NCBI RefSeq assembly: GCF_003333305.1
Contig: NZ_QOLD01000069.1
Span: 21,495 to 85,494 of the forward strand
DNA: 64,000 bases
DNA from: Candidatus Colwellia aromaticivorans
GTDB taxonomy: Bacteria > Pseudomonadota > Gammaproteobacteria > Enterobacterales > Alteromonadaceae
Reading direction: 5' to 3'
In this document: piece after piece, positions 46,767-57,440 of the stretch
Numbering within the stretch: the stretch's first letter is position 1
Layout of the letters: each line of letters begins with the position of its first letter
The notes under the pieces: model-generated
Seen by the model: the letters and a program-made list of their open reading frames with translations, nothing else
Databases searched by the model: none
What the model was told of the DNA's origin: nothing
Made by a program: the position numbers and the translations under genes

Positions 46767-47585
46767 TTAAAGGCTTCTTAAGTAGGCGTTTGGATAACTT
46801 CCTTGTTTTAGTTCTCGCAATAGTTTATTGATCACTGCGTCATCAAGAACAGGACCTATTTGAATTCGGTATATGCTATTTTCTTTAGGATAATTAACCG
46901 CTTGTGAATATTTATTTGATAAAAACTTAGCAGTTTTTTTTGCTAATTCGAGTTTGCTAGTCGCAAAAACTTGAATGTAATTTTTTGTTATTGGCACGTT
47001 TAATTGGCTATTGGTTGCTGGTTTTTTTATGTTTACAACCAATGGCTTTTTGCGGGGTGTGGTTTTATTGAAATTAGTGATACTAGTGATTTTTACTTGG
47101 GCAGTACCTGTTTTTAACATATCGAGCTTATAAGCGGCACTATAAGATAAATCAATAATACGTTTTTGATGAAAAGGACCACGGTCATTGACCCGAACGA
47201 TGACAGATTTATTGTTGGTTAGGTTGGTAACTTTTAAATAGGTAGGCAAGGGTAAGTTTTTATGGGCAGCGCTCATGGAATACATATCATAAATTTCACC
47301 ATTTGAAGTTAAATGGCCGTGAAATTTTCGACCGTACCAAGAGGCGGTGCCTATTTCTTCAAAATTTTGTGCATGCGTCAATACTTGGTAGTTAATACCA
47401 CGTACTTTGTAATTTTTGTTACCTCCACGGCTATAATTTTCTGCTCGTGGGGTGGCGTCCTTTAATTCTGCTTGGTTGGGTAATCTGGTTGGCGTGCTAT
47501 CGTTAGCCTGTTGATAGCGACCAGTACTGCAAGAAGTAAGTAGAGTAAGCAGAGCAAAGAAGCTTAGTTTGTATAGTGCTTTCAT
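46767..47585 (-). CDS. rlpA: Septal-ring lytic transglycosylase lipoprotein RlpA
   Basis: Outer-membrane lipoprotein with a double-psi beta-barrel that cleaves denuded glycan strands in some species. Lipoprotein signal with lipobox LLTSC (Cys19). The barrel covers about residues 75-165: GTASWYGRKFHGHLTSNGE, then VRVNDRGPFHQKRIIDLSYSAA, holding the conserved catalytic-type Glu and Asp. A C-terminal SPOR domain (YIQVFATSKLELAKKTAKFL ... YRIQIGPVLD) binds septal peptidoglycan. Length 272. Between rodA and dacA in the conserved order. Confidence 0.94.
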   Translation of the reverse strand: MKALYKLSFFALLTLLTSCSTGRYQQANDSTPTRLPNQAELKDATPRAENYSRGGNKNYKVRGINYQVLTHAQNFEEIGTASWYGRKFHGHLTSNGEIYDMYSMSAAHKNLPLPTYLKVTNLTNNKSVIVRVNDRGPFHQKRIIDLSYSAAYKLDMLKTGTAQVKITSITNFNKTTPRKKPLVVNIKKPATNSQLNVPITKNYIQVFATSKLELAKKTAKFLSNKYSQAVNYPKENSIYRIQIGPVLDDAVINKLLRELKQGSYPNAYLRSL

Positions 47586-47634
47586 TATTGTTTCTTAATA
47601 TTATACGATTTCATGGTAGTTAATATTGCGGTTA

Positions 47635-47710
47635 GTTTGTTTGATTTTGAGGAGAACGCGTGGAGTTGACGTTAGTCAATGAGCACGTTCGACAAAGAAG
47701 TCAGACAAAA
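47635..47710. repeat. Imperfect dyad element between rodA and rlpA
   Basis: About 75 bases with nested complementary segments: TTGTTTGA with TCAGACAA at the ends, GAACG with CGTTC inside, and GTTGAC with GTCAAT around the centre. Structure suggests an RNA hairpin or small repeat; identity unknown. It fills half of the 146-base rodA-rlpA spacer. Confidence 0.45.
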
Positions 47711-47731
47711 TAGCAAAATATCCACTTACCA

Positions 47732-48847
47732 TTAAGTATGAAACCGTCGGTGAGTACTAATAGCCATTAGCATGCCAAATCCTGCGAGTAATGTCACCAT
47801 TGATGTACCACCATAACTCACTAAGGGTAAAGGCACGCCAACAACAGGTAATAAACCTGAAACCATGCCGATATTAACAAATACATAAACGAAAAAAGTT
47901 AGGGTAATACTACCTGCTAAGAGTTTGGTAAAAGCGTTTTGGGCATTGACTGCAATCCACAAGCCGCGCATTATTATAAATAGATATACGCTAAGTAAAA
48001 CACCGACACCCATTAAACCAAACTCTTCACTAAAAACGGCAAAAATAAAGTCAGTATGACGCTCAGGCAGAAATTCTAACTGAGATTGTGTTCCTTGCAG
48101 CCAACCTTTACCATTAACGCCACCGGAGCCTATGGCTATTTTAGACTGAATAATATGGTATCCTGATCCAAGTGGATCTTGCTCGGGGTTTAAAAATGTC
48201 ATCACTCTTTGTCTTTGATAATCTTTCATCAAAAACATCCATAACACCGGCGCGAATGCTGAGCCTAACCCAACGCAAACACCAATTAATTTCCAACTAG
48301 CTCCAGCGAGAAAAATTACAAAAATACCTGAGCTAGCAATTAATAGCGAAGTACCTAAGTCTGGTTGTTTGGCAATAAGTAGTGTTGGAATTAATACTAA
48401 GATAAATGCCCATACGATGGTGGATATTTTAACAGGTAAATTATCTTGGCTGATAAACCAAGCAATCATTATCGGCACTATTAGTTTCATTATTTCCGAA
48501 GGCTGAAATTTCATAAAACCTAAATCTAACCATCGCTGTGCGCCTTTACCTACATGGCCAAAAAGTAATACAGCCACTAACATTAATAACCCTAAAACAA
48601 AAACAGGTACGGCCCATTTTTGATATGACAACGGCGGAATTTGGGCTATTGCTAGCATAACCACTATTGCTATGCCTAATCGAATAGCTTGGCGGTAAAC
48701 TATATCAATGCTTTGGCCACCGGCACTAAAAACAATAAATAAGCCGAGTGCCATTAGTGACAGTATGCCAAGTAATAAGGGTAAATCGATATGCAATTTT
48801 TGCCATATACTACGTACTTGTTGTTGATCTTGGCCACTACTGCGCAT
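47732..48847 (-). CDS. rodA: Rod-shape peptidoglycan glycosyltransferase RodA
   Basis: SEDS-family polymerase of the elongasome, working with PBP2. Ten membrane segments in 371 residues; SEDS signatures include QPDLGTSLL near residue 165, the WLQGTQSQLEFLPERHTDFIFAVFSEEFG segment near residue 250 and the C-terminal GVPLPLVSYGGTSMVTLL. The start ATG overlaps the mrdA stop by one base, the standard mrdA-mrdB arrangement. Confidence 0.97.
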   Translation of the reverse strand: MRSSGQDQQQVRSIWQKLHIDLPLLLGILSLMALGLFIVFSAGGQSIDIVYRQAIRLGIAIVVMLAIAQIPPLSYQKWAVPVFVLGLLMLVAVLLFGHVGKGAQRWLDLGFMKFQPSEIMKLIVPIMIAWFISQDNLPVKISTIVWAFILVLIPTLLIAKQPDLGTSLLIASSGIFVIFLAGASWKLIGVCVGLGSAFAPVLWMFLMKDYQRQRVMTFLNPEQDPLGSGYHIIQSKIAIGSGGVNGKGWLQGTQSQLEFLPERHTDFIFAVFSEEFGLMGVGVLLSVYLFIIMRGLWIAVNAQNAFTKLLAGSITLTFFVYVFVNIGMVSGLLPVVGVPLPLVSYGGTSMVTLLAGFGMLMAISTHRRFHT

Positions 48848-50829
48848 TAGTCGCTCTCTTGTGTTTGTGCTAGTTGTGATTGGTGCATGTGCTGCAGAGT
48901 CTTAGCATTAAGTTGGCTAGAAGAACTATCCATGCTAGAAGTAATCTCTCTGTTGCCAAAATATTGATCCATAATTTGGCGTGCAACAGGGCCTGCATTA
49001 GTGCCACCACCACCCTTAGCAACGTTTTCTATTGCAACTGCAACCACTATTTCAGGGTTTTTATAGGGAGCAAATGCAATAAACATCGCATTATCACGTT
49101 TATTTTCTTGAGTTGTACCTGCATCGTATTTTTCATTTTGTTTGATACGAGCAACCTGTGCTGAGCCCGTTTTGCCAGCAGCGTCATACTTAGCGCCTTT
49201 AAAAGGAGCATGGGCGGTAGCGCCAAATTTCTGAACGGTGTTATGCATTGCCTCGAGCACTAGATCCCAATGTTTTTCTTGTTTCAATACTAAAGGTGCT
49301 TGCTCTTCATAAATTACCTCTTCTAAGGTACTTTGACTAACACCTTCCTCATCTTTTGCTATCTCTTTAGTGGCTTTTAAAAAATGCGGTACTTTTCTTT
49401 CTCCGTGGTTCACTAACGTTGTTATTGCTTGAGTTAATTGCAATGGAGTCACGGTCCAGTAACTTTGGCCAATACCGACAGAAAGTGTCTCACCGGTATA
49501 CCAAGATTTATTATAACGGTCGCGTTTCCATGCAACGCTGGGCATAATGGCTCTACTTTCTTCATGAATATCAATACCGGTATAATCACCAAAACCAAAC
49601 CGCTCCATCATGGTACTAATTTTAGTGATACCAAGCTTAAAGGCTAAGTCAAAAAAATAAATGTTGCAGGATTGTTCAATGGCTTTAGTTAAATTTACCC
49701 AGCCATGCCCCCATTTTTTCCAATCTCGATATTTATTAGGTAACCCCTCTAATTGATACCAACCGGGATCCCAAATTTTAGTACTTGCGGTAATCACTTG
49801 TTCTTCTAAACCGGTTAAAGCTAAAAAAGGTTTTACTGTAGAAGCGGGGGGATAGCCCTGCACAGCGCGGTTGATTAACGGTAAGTCTTTGGAGTTTAAT
49901 AATTTTTTATAGTTTTTACTACTGATACCATGTACAAATAAATTACCGTCATAGCTGGGATTAGAGTACATGGCTAAAATGCCACCGGTTCGTGGGTTCA
50001 TTGCTACTACCGCACCGCGTTTTCCTGATAATGCACGTTTAGCTATCATTTGCAGTTCTATGTCTAGGGTTAAGGTTAGGTCTTTACCCTGTACAGGAGG
50101 GGTGTAATTCAAGGTGCGAATAATTCTACCTTGGTTATTTATCTCAACTTCTTGATGGCCAATGGTGCCATGTAAAAGTTCTTCATAATATTTTTCAATT
50201 CCCAATTTTCCTATGCCGTGGGTGGCAGCATAGTTTTCAAACTTACCTTGTTGCTTCAGTTTATTGGCATCTTTTCGATTGATTCTAGCCACATAACCTA
50301 AATTATGTGTGGTTAGTTCACTGAAGGGGTAGTAGCGTTTTAAACGAGCATCAACAAAAATACCGGGAAACTTGTGTTGATTAACTGAAAACAGTGCCAC
50401 TTGTTGTTCACTTAAACGGGGCAGTAACTCTATTTGTTTGAAGCGTCGCTTCCCTTTTGCCGCTTTAAAAAATTTTTCTTGTCTGTCTACACTAATATCA
50501 AGTAGTTTGCTTATTTCTTGGATGTTAGCTTCTAGGCTATCAACTTCTTCAGGGATTACTGCTAGGCTGTAAACAGGTTTATTATCCGCGAGAATAATGC
50601 CATTGCGATCGTAAATTAAGCCACGATTTGGTGCTACAGGTAGTAATTTTATACGATTTGAATTTGAACGTGTTTGGTATTTTTCAAAAGAGTCGACTTG
50701 TAATAAGTAGATATTACTAAACAGTATTAGTAGCAGTGATAAAACACCAACAAAGGCAATAAAAGTACGGCGAGCAAATAGGTTAGCCTCTGCGCTATGG
50801 TTGCGAATAATAATGCGACGAGGTGACAT
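48847..50829 (-). CDS. mrdA: Penicillin-binding protein 2 (cell elongation transpeptidase)
   Basis: Class B PBP that cross-links peptidoglycan in the lateral wall. One N-terminal membrane anchor (residues about 24-44), PBP dimer/pedestal domain, then the transpeptidase domain: Ser330-xx-Lys333 (PPASTVKPF), SCN in EQSCNIYFFDL near residue 390, and KTG in AAGKTGSAQVA near residue 555. Length 660. Upstream neighbour rlmH is 122 bases away. Essential for rod shape in relatives. Confidence 0.97.
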   Translation of the reverse strand: MSPRRIIIRNHSAEANLFARRTFIAFVGVLSLLLILFSNIYLLQVDSFEKYQTRSNSNRIKLLPVAPNRGLIYDRNGIILADNKPVYSLAVIPEEVDSLEANIQEISKLLDISVDRQEKFFKAAKGKRRFKQIELLPRLSEQQVALFSVNQHKFPGIFVDARLKRYYPFSELTTHNLGYVARINRKDANKLKQQGKFENYAATHGIGKLGIEKYYEELLHGTIGHQEVEINNQGRIIRTLNYTPPVQGKDLTLTLDIELQMIAKRALSGKRGAVVAMNPRTGGILAMYSNPSYDGNLFVHGISSKNYKKLLNSKDLPLINRAVQGYPPASTVKPFLALTGLEEQVITASTKIWDPGWYQLEGLPNKYRDWKKWGHGWVNLTKAIEQSCNIYFFDLAFKLGITKISTMMERFGFGDYTGIDIHEESRAIMPSVAWKRDRYNKSWYTGETLSVGIGQSYWTVTPLQLTQAITTLVNHGERKVPHFLKATKEIAKDEEGVSQSTLEEVIYEEQAPLVLKQEKHWDLVLEAMHNTVQKFGATAHAPFKGAKYDAAGKTGSAQVARIKQNEKYDAGTTQENKRDNAMFIAFAPYKNPEIVVAVAIENVAKGGGGTNAGPVARQIMDQYFGNREITSSMDSSSSQLNAKTLQHMHQSQLAQTQESD

Positions 50830-50951
50830 CAGCTATGCTCTTGATAGTGAAAATAGTGTGGGGAGACAATAGTATAATAGGCAAACAAGTTAGCTCCAGC
50901 ACGCTTGCAGCAGATAATATCACGAATAACTATACGCTGAGGTACCACTCG

Positions 50952-51422
50952 TTATTCTCTATGGTAAGGATGGTTATTATTAATGCTCCATGCGCGGTAT
51001 AAACTTTCGCCAATGAGAATTCTAACCATGGGGTGGGGTAAAGTCAGTGTTGATAAGGACCATTTTTGTTCACTGGCTTTGATACAAGCAGGGGCTAATC
51101 CTTCAGGGCCACCAACTAGCAATGCTACATCTCTGCCATCGAACTGCCAACGTTCAAGCTGTTTCGCCAGTTGTGGTGTGGTCCAGGGTTTACCTTCAAC
51201 TTCTAAAGTGACAATACGGCTGCCTTTCGGAATAGCGGCTAATAATTGTTCACCTTCTTTTTCTAAAATACGCGTAATATCGGCATTTTTACCACGCTTT
51301 CCTGCAGGTATCTCTACTAAATCAAAAGATAAATCACGAGGGAAACGTCGAGCATATTCATTAAAACCCTGAATGACCCAAGTTGGCATTTTTGTGCCAA
51401 CCGCATATAAAGTTAACTTCAT
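50952..51422 (-). CDS. rlmH: 23S rRNA (pseudouridine1915-N3)-methyltransferase RlmH
   Basis: SPOUT-class methyltransferase that modifies pseudouridine 1915 in helix 69 of 23S rRNA. The trefoil-knot SAM site appears as [12 protein letters not shown] near residue 105, and the C-terminus [27 protein letters not shown] is the family signature. Length 156. Placed 37 bases after rsfS in the conserved rsfS-rlmH-mrdA order. Confidence 0.97.
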   Translation of the reverse strand: MKLTLYAVGTKMPTWVIQGFNEYARRFPRDLSFDLVEIPAGKRGKNADITRILEKEGEQLLAAIPKGSRIVTLEVEGKPWTTPQLAKQLERWQFDGRDVALLVGGPEGLAPACIKASEQKWSLSTLTLPHPMVRILIGESLYRAWSINNNHPYHRE

Positions 51423-51459
51423 AAGTTAATAAAACCAATCGAACCAATCAAATTGGCTG

Positions 51460-51780
51460 CTATTCGGCCCAAAGTTGTTCTAAATTATACTTGTCACGTT
51501 GTTCGTTAGTCATAACATGCACAATAATATCGCCCAAATCAACTAATGCCCATTCGCCAACATCGTTACCTTCCATGCCACGTGGTTCAACACCTGCAGC
51601 TCTACATTCAATTGCTACTGATTGCGCGATTGATTTTACGTGGCGGTTTGAGTTACCTGAGCAAATAATCATATAGTCGGCAAAGCTTGCTTTGTCGCTA
51701 ATGTTTAGAGAGATGATTTCTCTGCCTTTCATGTCTTCAAGTTTTTCAATTACAAATGCGTTAAGTGCTTCGGTTTGCAA
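51460..51780 (-). CDS. rsfS: Ribosomal silencing factor RsfS
   Basis: Binds L14 and blocks subunit joining in starved cells. The core DYMIICSGNSNRHVKSIAQSV, EGNDVGEWALVDLGDIIVHVM is characteristic. The start is placed at TTG 51780 because AGGAAG lies six bases upstream and the product (106 residues, LQTEALNAFVIEKLEDMKG) matches the usual length; an ATG at 51813 would add eleven residues and turn this ribosome site into coding sequence. Confidence 0.94.
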   Translation of the reverse strand: MQTEALNAFVIEKLEDMKGREIISLNISDKASFADYMIICSGNSNRHVKSIAQSVAIECRAAGVEPRGMEGNDVGEWALVDLGDIIVHVMTNEQRDKYNLEQLWAE

Positions 51781-51937
51781 GGGGTTCTTCCTATAAATTA
51801 GTTGATTTTTCACAGTGCTTTAAACTAAGTTAAGCACAATCTGTGAATATTAACATTAATACCAATACGAATAAATATATGATCATTGTAAATGGAATAT
51901 TTATCCTGATTGATATTTGAACACTCACTTACCTGTA

Positions 51938-52327
51938 TATAGCCATGTTACTTCAATATATCGGATTCAGCTGGAATTAGAAACGTCTTTAGGCACAGGT
52001 TCATAGTTCCCGACTGAACCTAAGTACCTACATCCATGTACGCAAGGCTTTGATTGAAGATAATGGTTGTTCAGGAGAATATTCTCCTGCATTCTCTAAT
52101 AAGAATATGCTCCTGCATTCTCTAATAAGCTACATCTATGTAGCGCCATTGTCGAAATCAATAACGTAGCATAAAGCATTTATAAACCAGCCTTACAGGG
52201 GTCCCTGATCAAATCATGTTCTTCGTTGCATCTCTTTTTAAGGGAACGACCCTTAATAAAAAGATGCGCCTTGATCATGAATCGTTCAGCTGCCCTGAAA
52301 CGCACATCTTGAAGTATCATGGGTATA
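51938..52327. repeat. Repeat family A copy (390 bp) between rsfS and nadD
   Basis: Largest copy. Ends TATAGCCATGTTACTTCAAT and TTGAAGTATCATGGGTATA. Has both optional modules plus a direct duplication of about 26 bases (each containing CTCCTGCATTCTCTAATAAG). It makes up most of the 51781-52346 gene-free stretch and separates nadD from rsfS, which are usually adjacent. Confidence 0.9.
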
Positions 52328-52346
52328 AGTATCATTCGCGACTAAG

Positions 52347-53006
52347 TTAACGATAAAGTTTATTTTTGTTGATAAAAGTAAATACGCTAGGTGCTAATAG
52401 TTGCTGGCAATCTTGTTTATTGGCTAATTGTTGACGAATTTCACTTGAAGAAATATCAATATGCAAGTGGTTATGCAAAGACGGCAGGGTATCAGGAAGT
52501 AATAATACACCGCCGGACTTACGCTTTTTTAATTCATTAACACTATGTATTTGATGGTTGTTTAATAATGCTGCGGTTGCTTTATCTAAGTTGTCTAATT
52601 GGTAGTTAGGTCTTGTGTTCACAACCAAATGACAAAGCGATAAAATCTCTTGGTATTTATGCCAACGAGTAAAGGTTAATAAAGAGTCTAGGCCGATAAT
52701 AAAATATAATGTTTGTTGTGGAAATGATTCTGCTAACTCTTTTAACGTGTCCACTGTATAAGAATTGCCATCACGCTTTAGTTCGCGTTCATCACAAGTT
52801 AATAAAGGTTCAGTGCTACAAGCTAAATGAACCATTTCAGCACGTTGTTTCGCGCTGACATTAGGCGTTGCCTTATGCGGGGGAATATTAGCTGGAATTA
52901 ACAATATTTTAGTTAATGACAGATAATCGGCTACCGCCTTAGCTGGCAAAGTATGACCAAGATGAATGGGGTCAAAAGTACCGCCTAAAATACCAATACT
53001 CGTCAT
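52347..53006 (-). CDS. nadD: Nicotinate-nucleotide adenylyltransferase
   Basis: Makes deamido-NAD from nicotinate mononucleotide and ATP. Nucleotidyltransferase motif GGTFDPIHLGH at residues about 8-18, FIIGLDSLLTFTRWHKY near residue 102, and the C-terminal ISSSEIRQQL motif near residue 183. Length 219. Follows holA on the minus strand with a 61-base gap. Confidence 0.96.
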   Translation of the reverse strand: MTSIGILGGTFDPIHLGHTLPAKAVADYLSLTKILLIPANIPPHKATPNVSAKQRAEMVHLACSTEPLLTCDERELKRDGNSYTVDTLKELAESFPQQTLYFIIGLDSLLTFTRWHKYQEILSLCHLVVNTRPNYQLDNLDKATAALLNNHQIHSVNELKKRKSGGVLLLPDTLPSLHNHLHIDISSSEIRQQLANKQDCQQLLAPSVFTFINKNKLYR

Positions 53007-53067
53007 AAATTAAATTACTTTTGTTGCGAAAACGTTTGCTTTATAAAAAAGTGCCTGAGAAAAAAGA

Positions 53068-54126
53068 CTAGGAATATTCATAATTCAATGAAAAGTTTTT
53101 CGTAATTTCACCATGATAAAGTGTTACACAAAGATCGGCCAACAATATAAAAGCATTAAACTCACTACTTGTTTTGCTGATCAAATCGATATCGGCCAGC
53201 CGTGATATTGCCCGTTTAATATCTTTTAAACTTATATGAGTCAGTGCATGTTGATAAAGCGATTTTCGTTTTTCCCAAATACGATATTCTTTATATAAAT
53301 CGTTGAGCTGATAACCTTGTGCTAGTTTATCTAGCATGGTGTACAATTGGTTGAATTCTTTGTGGAATACCCAAATCACTTGTCCAGCAGCCGTACCTTC
53401 TTGTTGTAATTGATCTAACATTGTTAAGCACTTTTTACAGTTGCCTTCTAATAAAGCATCTATTATTTGAAAGGGATTAAACTTCGCTTGCTTAATCACT
53501 ATTTGTTCAGCATCGCTTAAGCTGATTAGCTTTGTGCCAAACAACAAGGACAACTTTTGTAACTCTTGCTCTAACGCAGGTAAGTTACCTTCAAATAACT
53601 CAATTAGTAATAAGGATAACTCAGGCGCCAAATTAACATTGAGGCTTTTTGCTTGGTTTTGTAGCCATCTGGGTAAGTCTTTAGCCTCTATATCGTATAA
53701 AGGCAGGTAACAACCTAATTGTGTTAAGGCTTTAAACCACTTTCTATTAGCGCTGGCACCATCCAGTTTGGGACCATGAAAGATAAAAACAACATCTTGT
53801 AGTGCTGCGTTTTGGGCTATTATCTCGCTTAATGCGAATAAAGTTTTATTGCCACTATCACCAATTTTAACCGTGGTGAATTCCACTTCAATGATCCGTT
53901 GATTAGCAAATAAGCTTAATGATTGGTATTCATCAATTATTTGTTGCCAGTCAAATTTATTATCAGCGCTAAAGCGTAGGATTTCACTAAAACCTTGTTG
54001 TTGCGCGTGGTTTTTAATCGTGGATAAGCTATTGTTTTTTTGCCAAGGTTCATCACCAAAAACCAACCACACAGGTTTAAAGCCTTGTGTTAATGAGTGT
54101 ATAAGTTGGTTATGGTAAATTTTCAT
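53068..54126 (-). CDS. holA: DNA polymerase III delta subunit
   Basis: Clamp-loader subunit that opens the beta sliding clamp. The N-terminal part has the family pattern PVWLVFGDEPWQKNNSLSTIKNHA near residues 17-40, followed by the AAA-like domains without a functional Walker A, with FHGPKLDGASANRKWFKAL in the middle and the C-terminal collar domain. Length 352. Eight bases separate it from lptE. Confidence 0.94.
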   Translation of the reverse strand: MKIYHNQLIHSLTQGFKPVWLVFGDEPWQKNNSLSTIKNHAQQQGFSEILRFSADNKFDWQQIIDEYQSLSLFANQRIIEVEFTTVKIGDSGNKTLFALSEIIAQNAALQDVVFIFHGPKLDGASANRKWFKALTQLGCYLPLYDIEAKDLPRWLQNQAKSLNVNLAPELSLLLIELFEGNLPALEQELQKLSLLFGTKLISLSDAEQIVIKQAKFNPFQIIDALLEGNCKKCLTMLDQLQQEGTAAGQVIWVFHKEFNQLYTMLDKLAQGYQLNDLYKEYRIWEKRKSLYQHALTHISLKDIKRAISRLADIDLISKTSSEFNAFILLADLCVTLYHGEITKNFSLNYEYS

Positions 54127-54134
54127 TTAAAAGC

Positions 54135-54653
54135 CTATCGTTGAACTCTTGCCATATCTCGTAAAATTTTATCAGCAGCTGATGTTCTCATTTCACTGAG
54201 TAATAAAGATAGCTCTCTAGATTTTGCTAAGGCTAAACTTGGATCATCTTGATAATCTCTATTTAATTCAAAGTGGAAGCTTTTCGGTTCTTCATTAGCA
54301 AAACGTAACTGGTAATGTACCGCATAAATAAGTTCATATTCAGCGACTTGTCCATTTTCAAATACCGATAAGGTTCTTCTATCAAGCGTATCTGACATGA
54401 TGCGAAGCTCAGGCACTTGCGTATTTTTATGCTTAAGCACCTTTACTTGATTGTGAGATAAGTGTTGTTTTACTAAGCGAGTTAATTCACCGTGTATGTC
54501 ACTTGAGCTAACATACAAGGTTTGTAATTCATCGTTAAGTAAATAATCACCACGTAAATGAAATCCACAAGCGGATAATAAACTTACCAAGGTAAAAACT
54601 GTTATTAAACGTTTATATGTCATAACTAACGAGGTGAAATATGACTTAACCAT
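54135..54653 (-). CDS. lptE: LPS-assembly lipoprotein LptE
   Basis: Outer-membrane lipoprotein plugging LptD, which inserts LPS at the cell surface. The lipobox is LLSAC, followed by GFHLRGDYLL. Two starts are plausible: ATG 54653, one base after the leuS stop and so ready for translational coupling, and ATG 54623 (MTYKRLITVF), which gives a signal peptide of usual length. Neither has a clear ribosome site. A TTG at 54668 inside leuS is less likely. Order leuS-lptE-holA-nadD is conserved. Confidence 0.93.
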   Translation of the reverse strand: MVKSYFTSLVMTYKRLITVFTLVSLLSACGFHLRGDYLLNDELQTLYVSSSDIHGELTRLVKQHLSHNQVKVLKHKNTQVPELRIMSDTLDRRTLSVFENGQVAEYELIYAVHYQLRFANEEPKSFHFELNRDYQDDPSLALAKSRELSLLLSEMRTSAADKILRDMARVQR

Positions 54654-54654
54654 G

Positions 54655-57270
54655 TTAGTTAGCCACAATATTGAATATTTTGCCTGGAATATAAATAACT
54701 TTGCGGATAGTTTTATCTGCCGTAAATTTAACTACGTTTTCATCATTTAGACCAAGTGCTTCAACCTCTTCTTTACTGGCATCAGCAGCAACGGTAATTT
54801 TTGCTCTAAGCTTGCCATTCACTTGTACAATTATGAGCTTCTCATCTTCAACTAATGCGCTGTTATCAACGGTTGGCCATGGGGCATTTTCTACTTCAGT
54901 ATTATTACACCCTATTGTTTGCCATAAGTAATGACACATATGTGGTGTGATAGGTGTGAGCATTAATACTACTGCGCGAAGTGCTTCAAACATAACGGCT
55001 TTATCTTCGTCAGATTTAATAGGCGCTTTGCTTAAGTGGTTCATTAATTCCATAATGGCAGCGATAGCGGTATTAAACGTATTACGACGACCTATATCAT
55101 CAGTTACTTTAGCAATTGTTTTGTGCAACTCTCTGCGTAGTTTTTTCTGAGCAGCGTTTAGTGTTATGCCGTCAATGTCAAAACTTTCACCCTGACAAGC
55201 CTCAACGGTGTCATGTACTAATTTATAAACACGTTTAACAAAGCGGTGAGCCCCTTCAACGCCAGCATCAGACCATTCTAGAGTTTGCTCTGGTGGTGAA
55301 GTAAACATAATAAATAAACGTACAGTATCAGCACCGTATTTTTGAATAACCGATTGTGGATCGATACCGTTATTTTTCGACTTAGACATTTTACTCATGC
55401 CAGCAGAAATAACGGCTTCACCATCTATTTTGCTGATAGCAGAAGTAACATTGCCTTTCTCATCACGTTCAACAGTAACATCATTTGGCGCAATCCAATC
55501 TTGCGAACCATTATCAGCTTCACGATAATAAGTATCTGCTAGTACCATGCCTTGGCACAGTAATTTTTTGTAGGGTTCATCACATTGCACTAAACCAACA
55601 TCACGTAATAATTTATGGAAAAAACGAGAATAAAGTAAATGTAAAATAGCATGTTCGATACCGCCAATATATTGATCTACTGGCAACCAATAATTAGCTT
55701 TAGCAGGATCAATCATTTGGCTATCATCGTTTGGTGAACAATAACGCGCGTAATACCATGAAGACTCCATAAAGGTGTCAAAGGTATCTGTTTCACGTAA
55801 GGCGTCTTCACCATTAAAGGTAGTTTTTGCCCACTGAGGATCATCTTTAATAGGAGAGGTGACGCCATTCATGACCACATCTTCTGGCAATATAACCGGT
55901 AATTCACTTTCCGGAACTGGTACCGATTCACCATTGGCAAGGTTAACCATTGGAATGGGTGTGCCCCAGTAACGTTGACGAGAAACGCCCCAATCACGTA
56001 AACGGAAGTTAGTCGTTATCTTACCTTTGTTTTCTTTAGTTAATTTACCACTAATGGCGGTAAAAGCCGCTTCAAAATCTAAGCCGTCAAACTCACCTGA
56101 ATTAACTAAGGTGCCTTTTTCAATGATTGCTGCTTTGCTAATATCATCTTCTGGACTGACTTCTATTACTTGAGTAATGGCTAAACCATATTTGGTTGCA
56201 AATTCATAATCACGCTGATCGTGTCCAGGTACTGACATTACCGCGCCTGAACCATAGTCCATCAATACAAAATTGGCAGCCCAAACAGGTACTAACTCAC
56301 CGGTTATTGGGTGAATAGCTTTAAAGCCGGTATCAACGCCTTTTTTCTCCATAGCAGCCATATCAGCTTCTGTGGTTTGATTGCCTTTACATTCTTGAAT
56401 AAAATCGGCAAGCGCAGCGTTTCCTTTGGCAGCATTCTCTTTTGAAGCAATAAGGGCTAATGGATGTTCAGCGGCCAGTGCCACATAAGTAACACCCATT
56501 AAAGTGTCAGGGCGAGTGGTGTATATATCAAAGCTTTCTTGTTTGCCTTCAACTAAACCGTCAACTTGAAAAGTCATCTCAACACCTTGTGAGCGACCAA
56601 TCCAATTACGTTGCATGGTTTTTACTTGTTCAGGCCAATCGGTTAGTTGATCTAAATCATCTAATAACTCTTGAGCGTAATCGGTGATTTTAATAAACCA
56701 TTGTGGAATTTCTTTCTTTTCAACAATAGCGCCAGAGCGCCAACCGCGACCATCAATAACTTGTTCGTTTGCTAATACGGTTTGATCAACAGGATCCCAG
56801 TTTACTGAAGCATTCTTTTTGTAAACTAAGCCTTTTTCATACAGTTTAGTGAAAAACCACTGTTCCCAGCGGTAATAGTCTGGTTTACAAGTGGCTAATT
56901 CACGGCTCCAATCATAACCAAAGCCAAGTGACTTTAACTGGTTGCGCATGTAATCTATATTTTGATAAGTCCAGTTACCCGGCGCCGTTTTATTTTTTAT
57001 TGCCGCATTTTCCGCAGGCAAACCAAAAGCATCCCAACCCATAGGTTGCATTACATTTTTACCTTGCATACGTTGGTAACGAGAAATCACATCACCCAAA
57101 CTATAATTACGTACATGGCCCATGTGCAGGCGACCACTAGGGTAGGGAAACATAGCTAAACAATAAAATTTCTCTTTGCTCTCGTCTTCAATCGCTTTAA
57201 AGGTATTGTTTTCAGTCCAAAATTTTTGTACTGTTGCTTCAATCGCTTGGGGATTATAAATGGCTTCCAT
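54655..57270 (-). CDS. leuS: Leucyl-tRNA synthetase
   Basis: Class Ia synthetase charging tRNA-Leu. HIGH motif [15 protein letters not shown] near residue 42-56, the CP1 editing domain in the middle with the conserved [21 protein letters not shown] segment, the KMSKS loop ([10 protein letters not shown]) near residue 625, the anticodon-binding domain and a C-terminal extension ending in [14 protein letters not shown]. Length 871. First gene of the leuS-lptE-holA-nadD cluster; its promoter must lie between the start and the family A element upstream. Confidence 0.98.
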   Translation of the reverse strand: MEAIYNPQAIEATVQKFWTENNTFKAIEDESKEKFYCLAMFPYPSGRLHMGHVRNYSLGDVISRYQRMQGKNVMQPMGWDAFGLPAENAAIKNKTAPGNWTYQNIDYMRNQLKSLGFGYDWSRELATCKPDYYRWEQWFFTKLYEKGLVYKKNASVNWDPVDQTVLANEQVIDGRGWRSGAIVEKKEIPQWFIKITDYAQELLDDLDQLTDWPEQVKTMQRNWIGRSQGVEMTFQVDGLVEGKQESFDIYTTRPDTLMGVTYVALAAEHPLALIASKENAAKGNAALADFIQECKGNQTTEADMAAMEKKGVDTGFKAIHPITGELVPVWAANFVLMDYGSGAVMSVPGHDQRDYEFATKYGLAITQVIEVSPEDDISKAAIIEKGTLVNSGEFDGLDFEAAFTAISGKLTKENKGKITTNFRLRDWGVSRQRYWGTPIPMVNLANGESVPVPESELPVILPEDVVMNGVTSPIKDDPQWAKTTFNGEDALRETDTFDTFMESSWYYARYCSPNDDSQMIDPAKANYWLPVDQYIGGIEHAILHLLYSRFFHKLLRDVGLVQCDEPYKKLLCQGMVLADTYYREADNGSQDWIAPNDVTVERDEKGNVTSAISKIDGEAVISAGMSKMSKSKNNGIDPQSVIQKYGADTVRLFIMFTSPPEQTLEWSDAGVEGAHRFVKRVYKLVHDTVEACQGESFDIDGITLNAAQKKLRRELHKTIAKVTDDIGRRNTFNTAIAAIMELMNHLSKAPIKSDEDKAVMFEALRAVVLMLTPITPHMCHYLWQTIGCNNTEVENAPWPTVDNSALVEDEKLIIVQVNGKLRAKITVAADASKEEVEALGLNDENVVKFTADKTIRKVIYIPGKIFNIVAN

Positions 57271-57440
57271 TAATGAGTTCTCGAACGGTATGTTTGGGAT
57301 TTATTAGCGCCATTTGTTTCATTATATACACAATGAAATTATTCAAAGGCACCGTAAATTTTAGTTTAAATTATCGCGATAGAATACCTTATCTGGCTAT
57401 AGCACGACAAGCTTAATTAAGTTTAATCATCAACTTTGTC

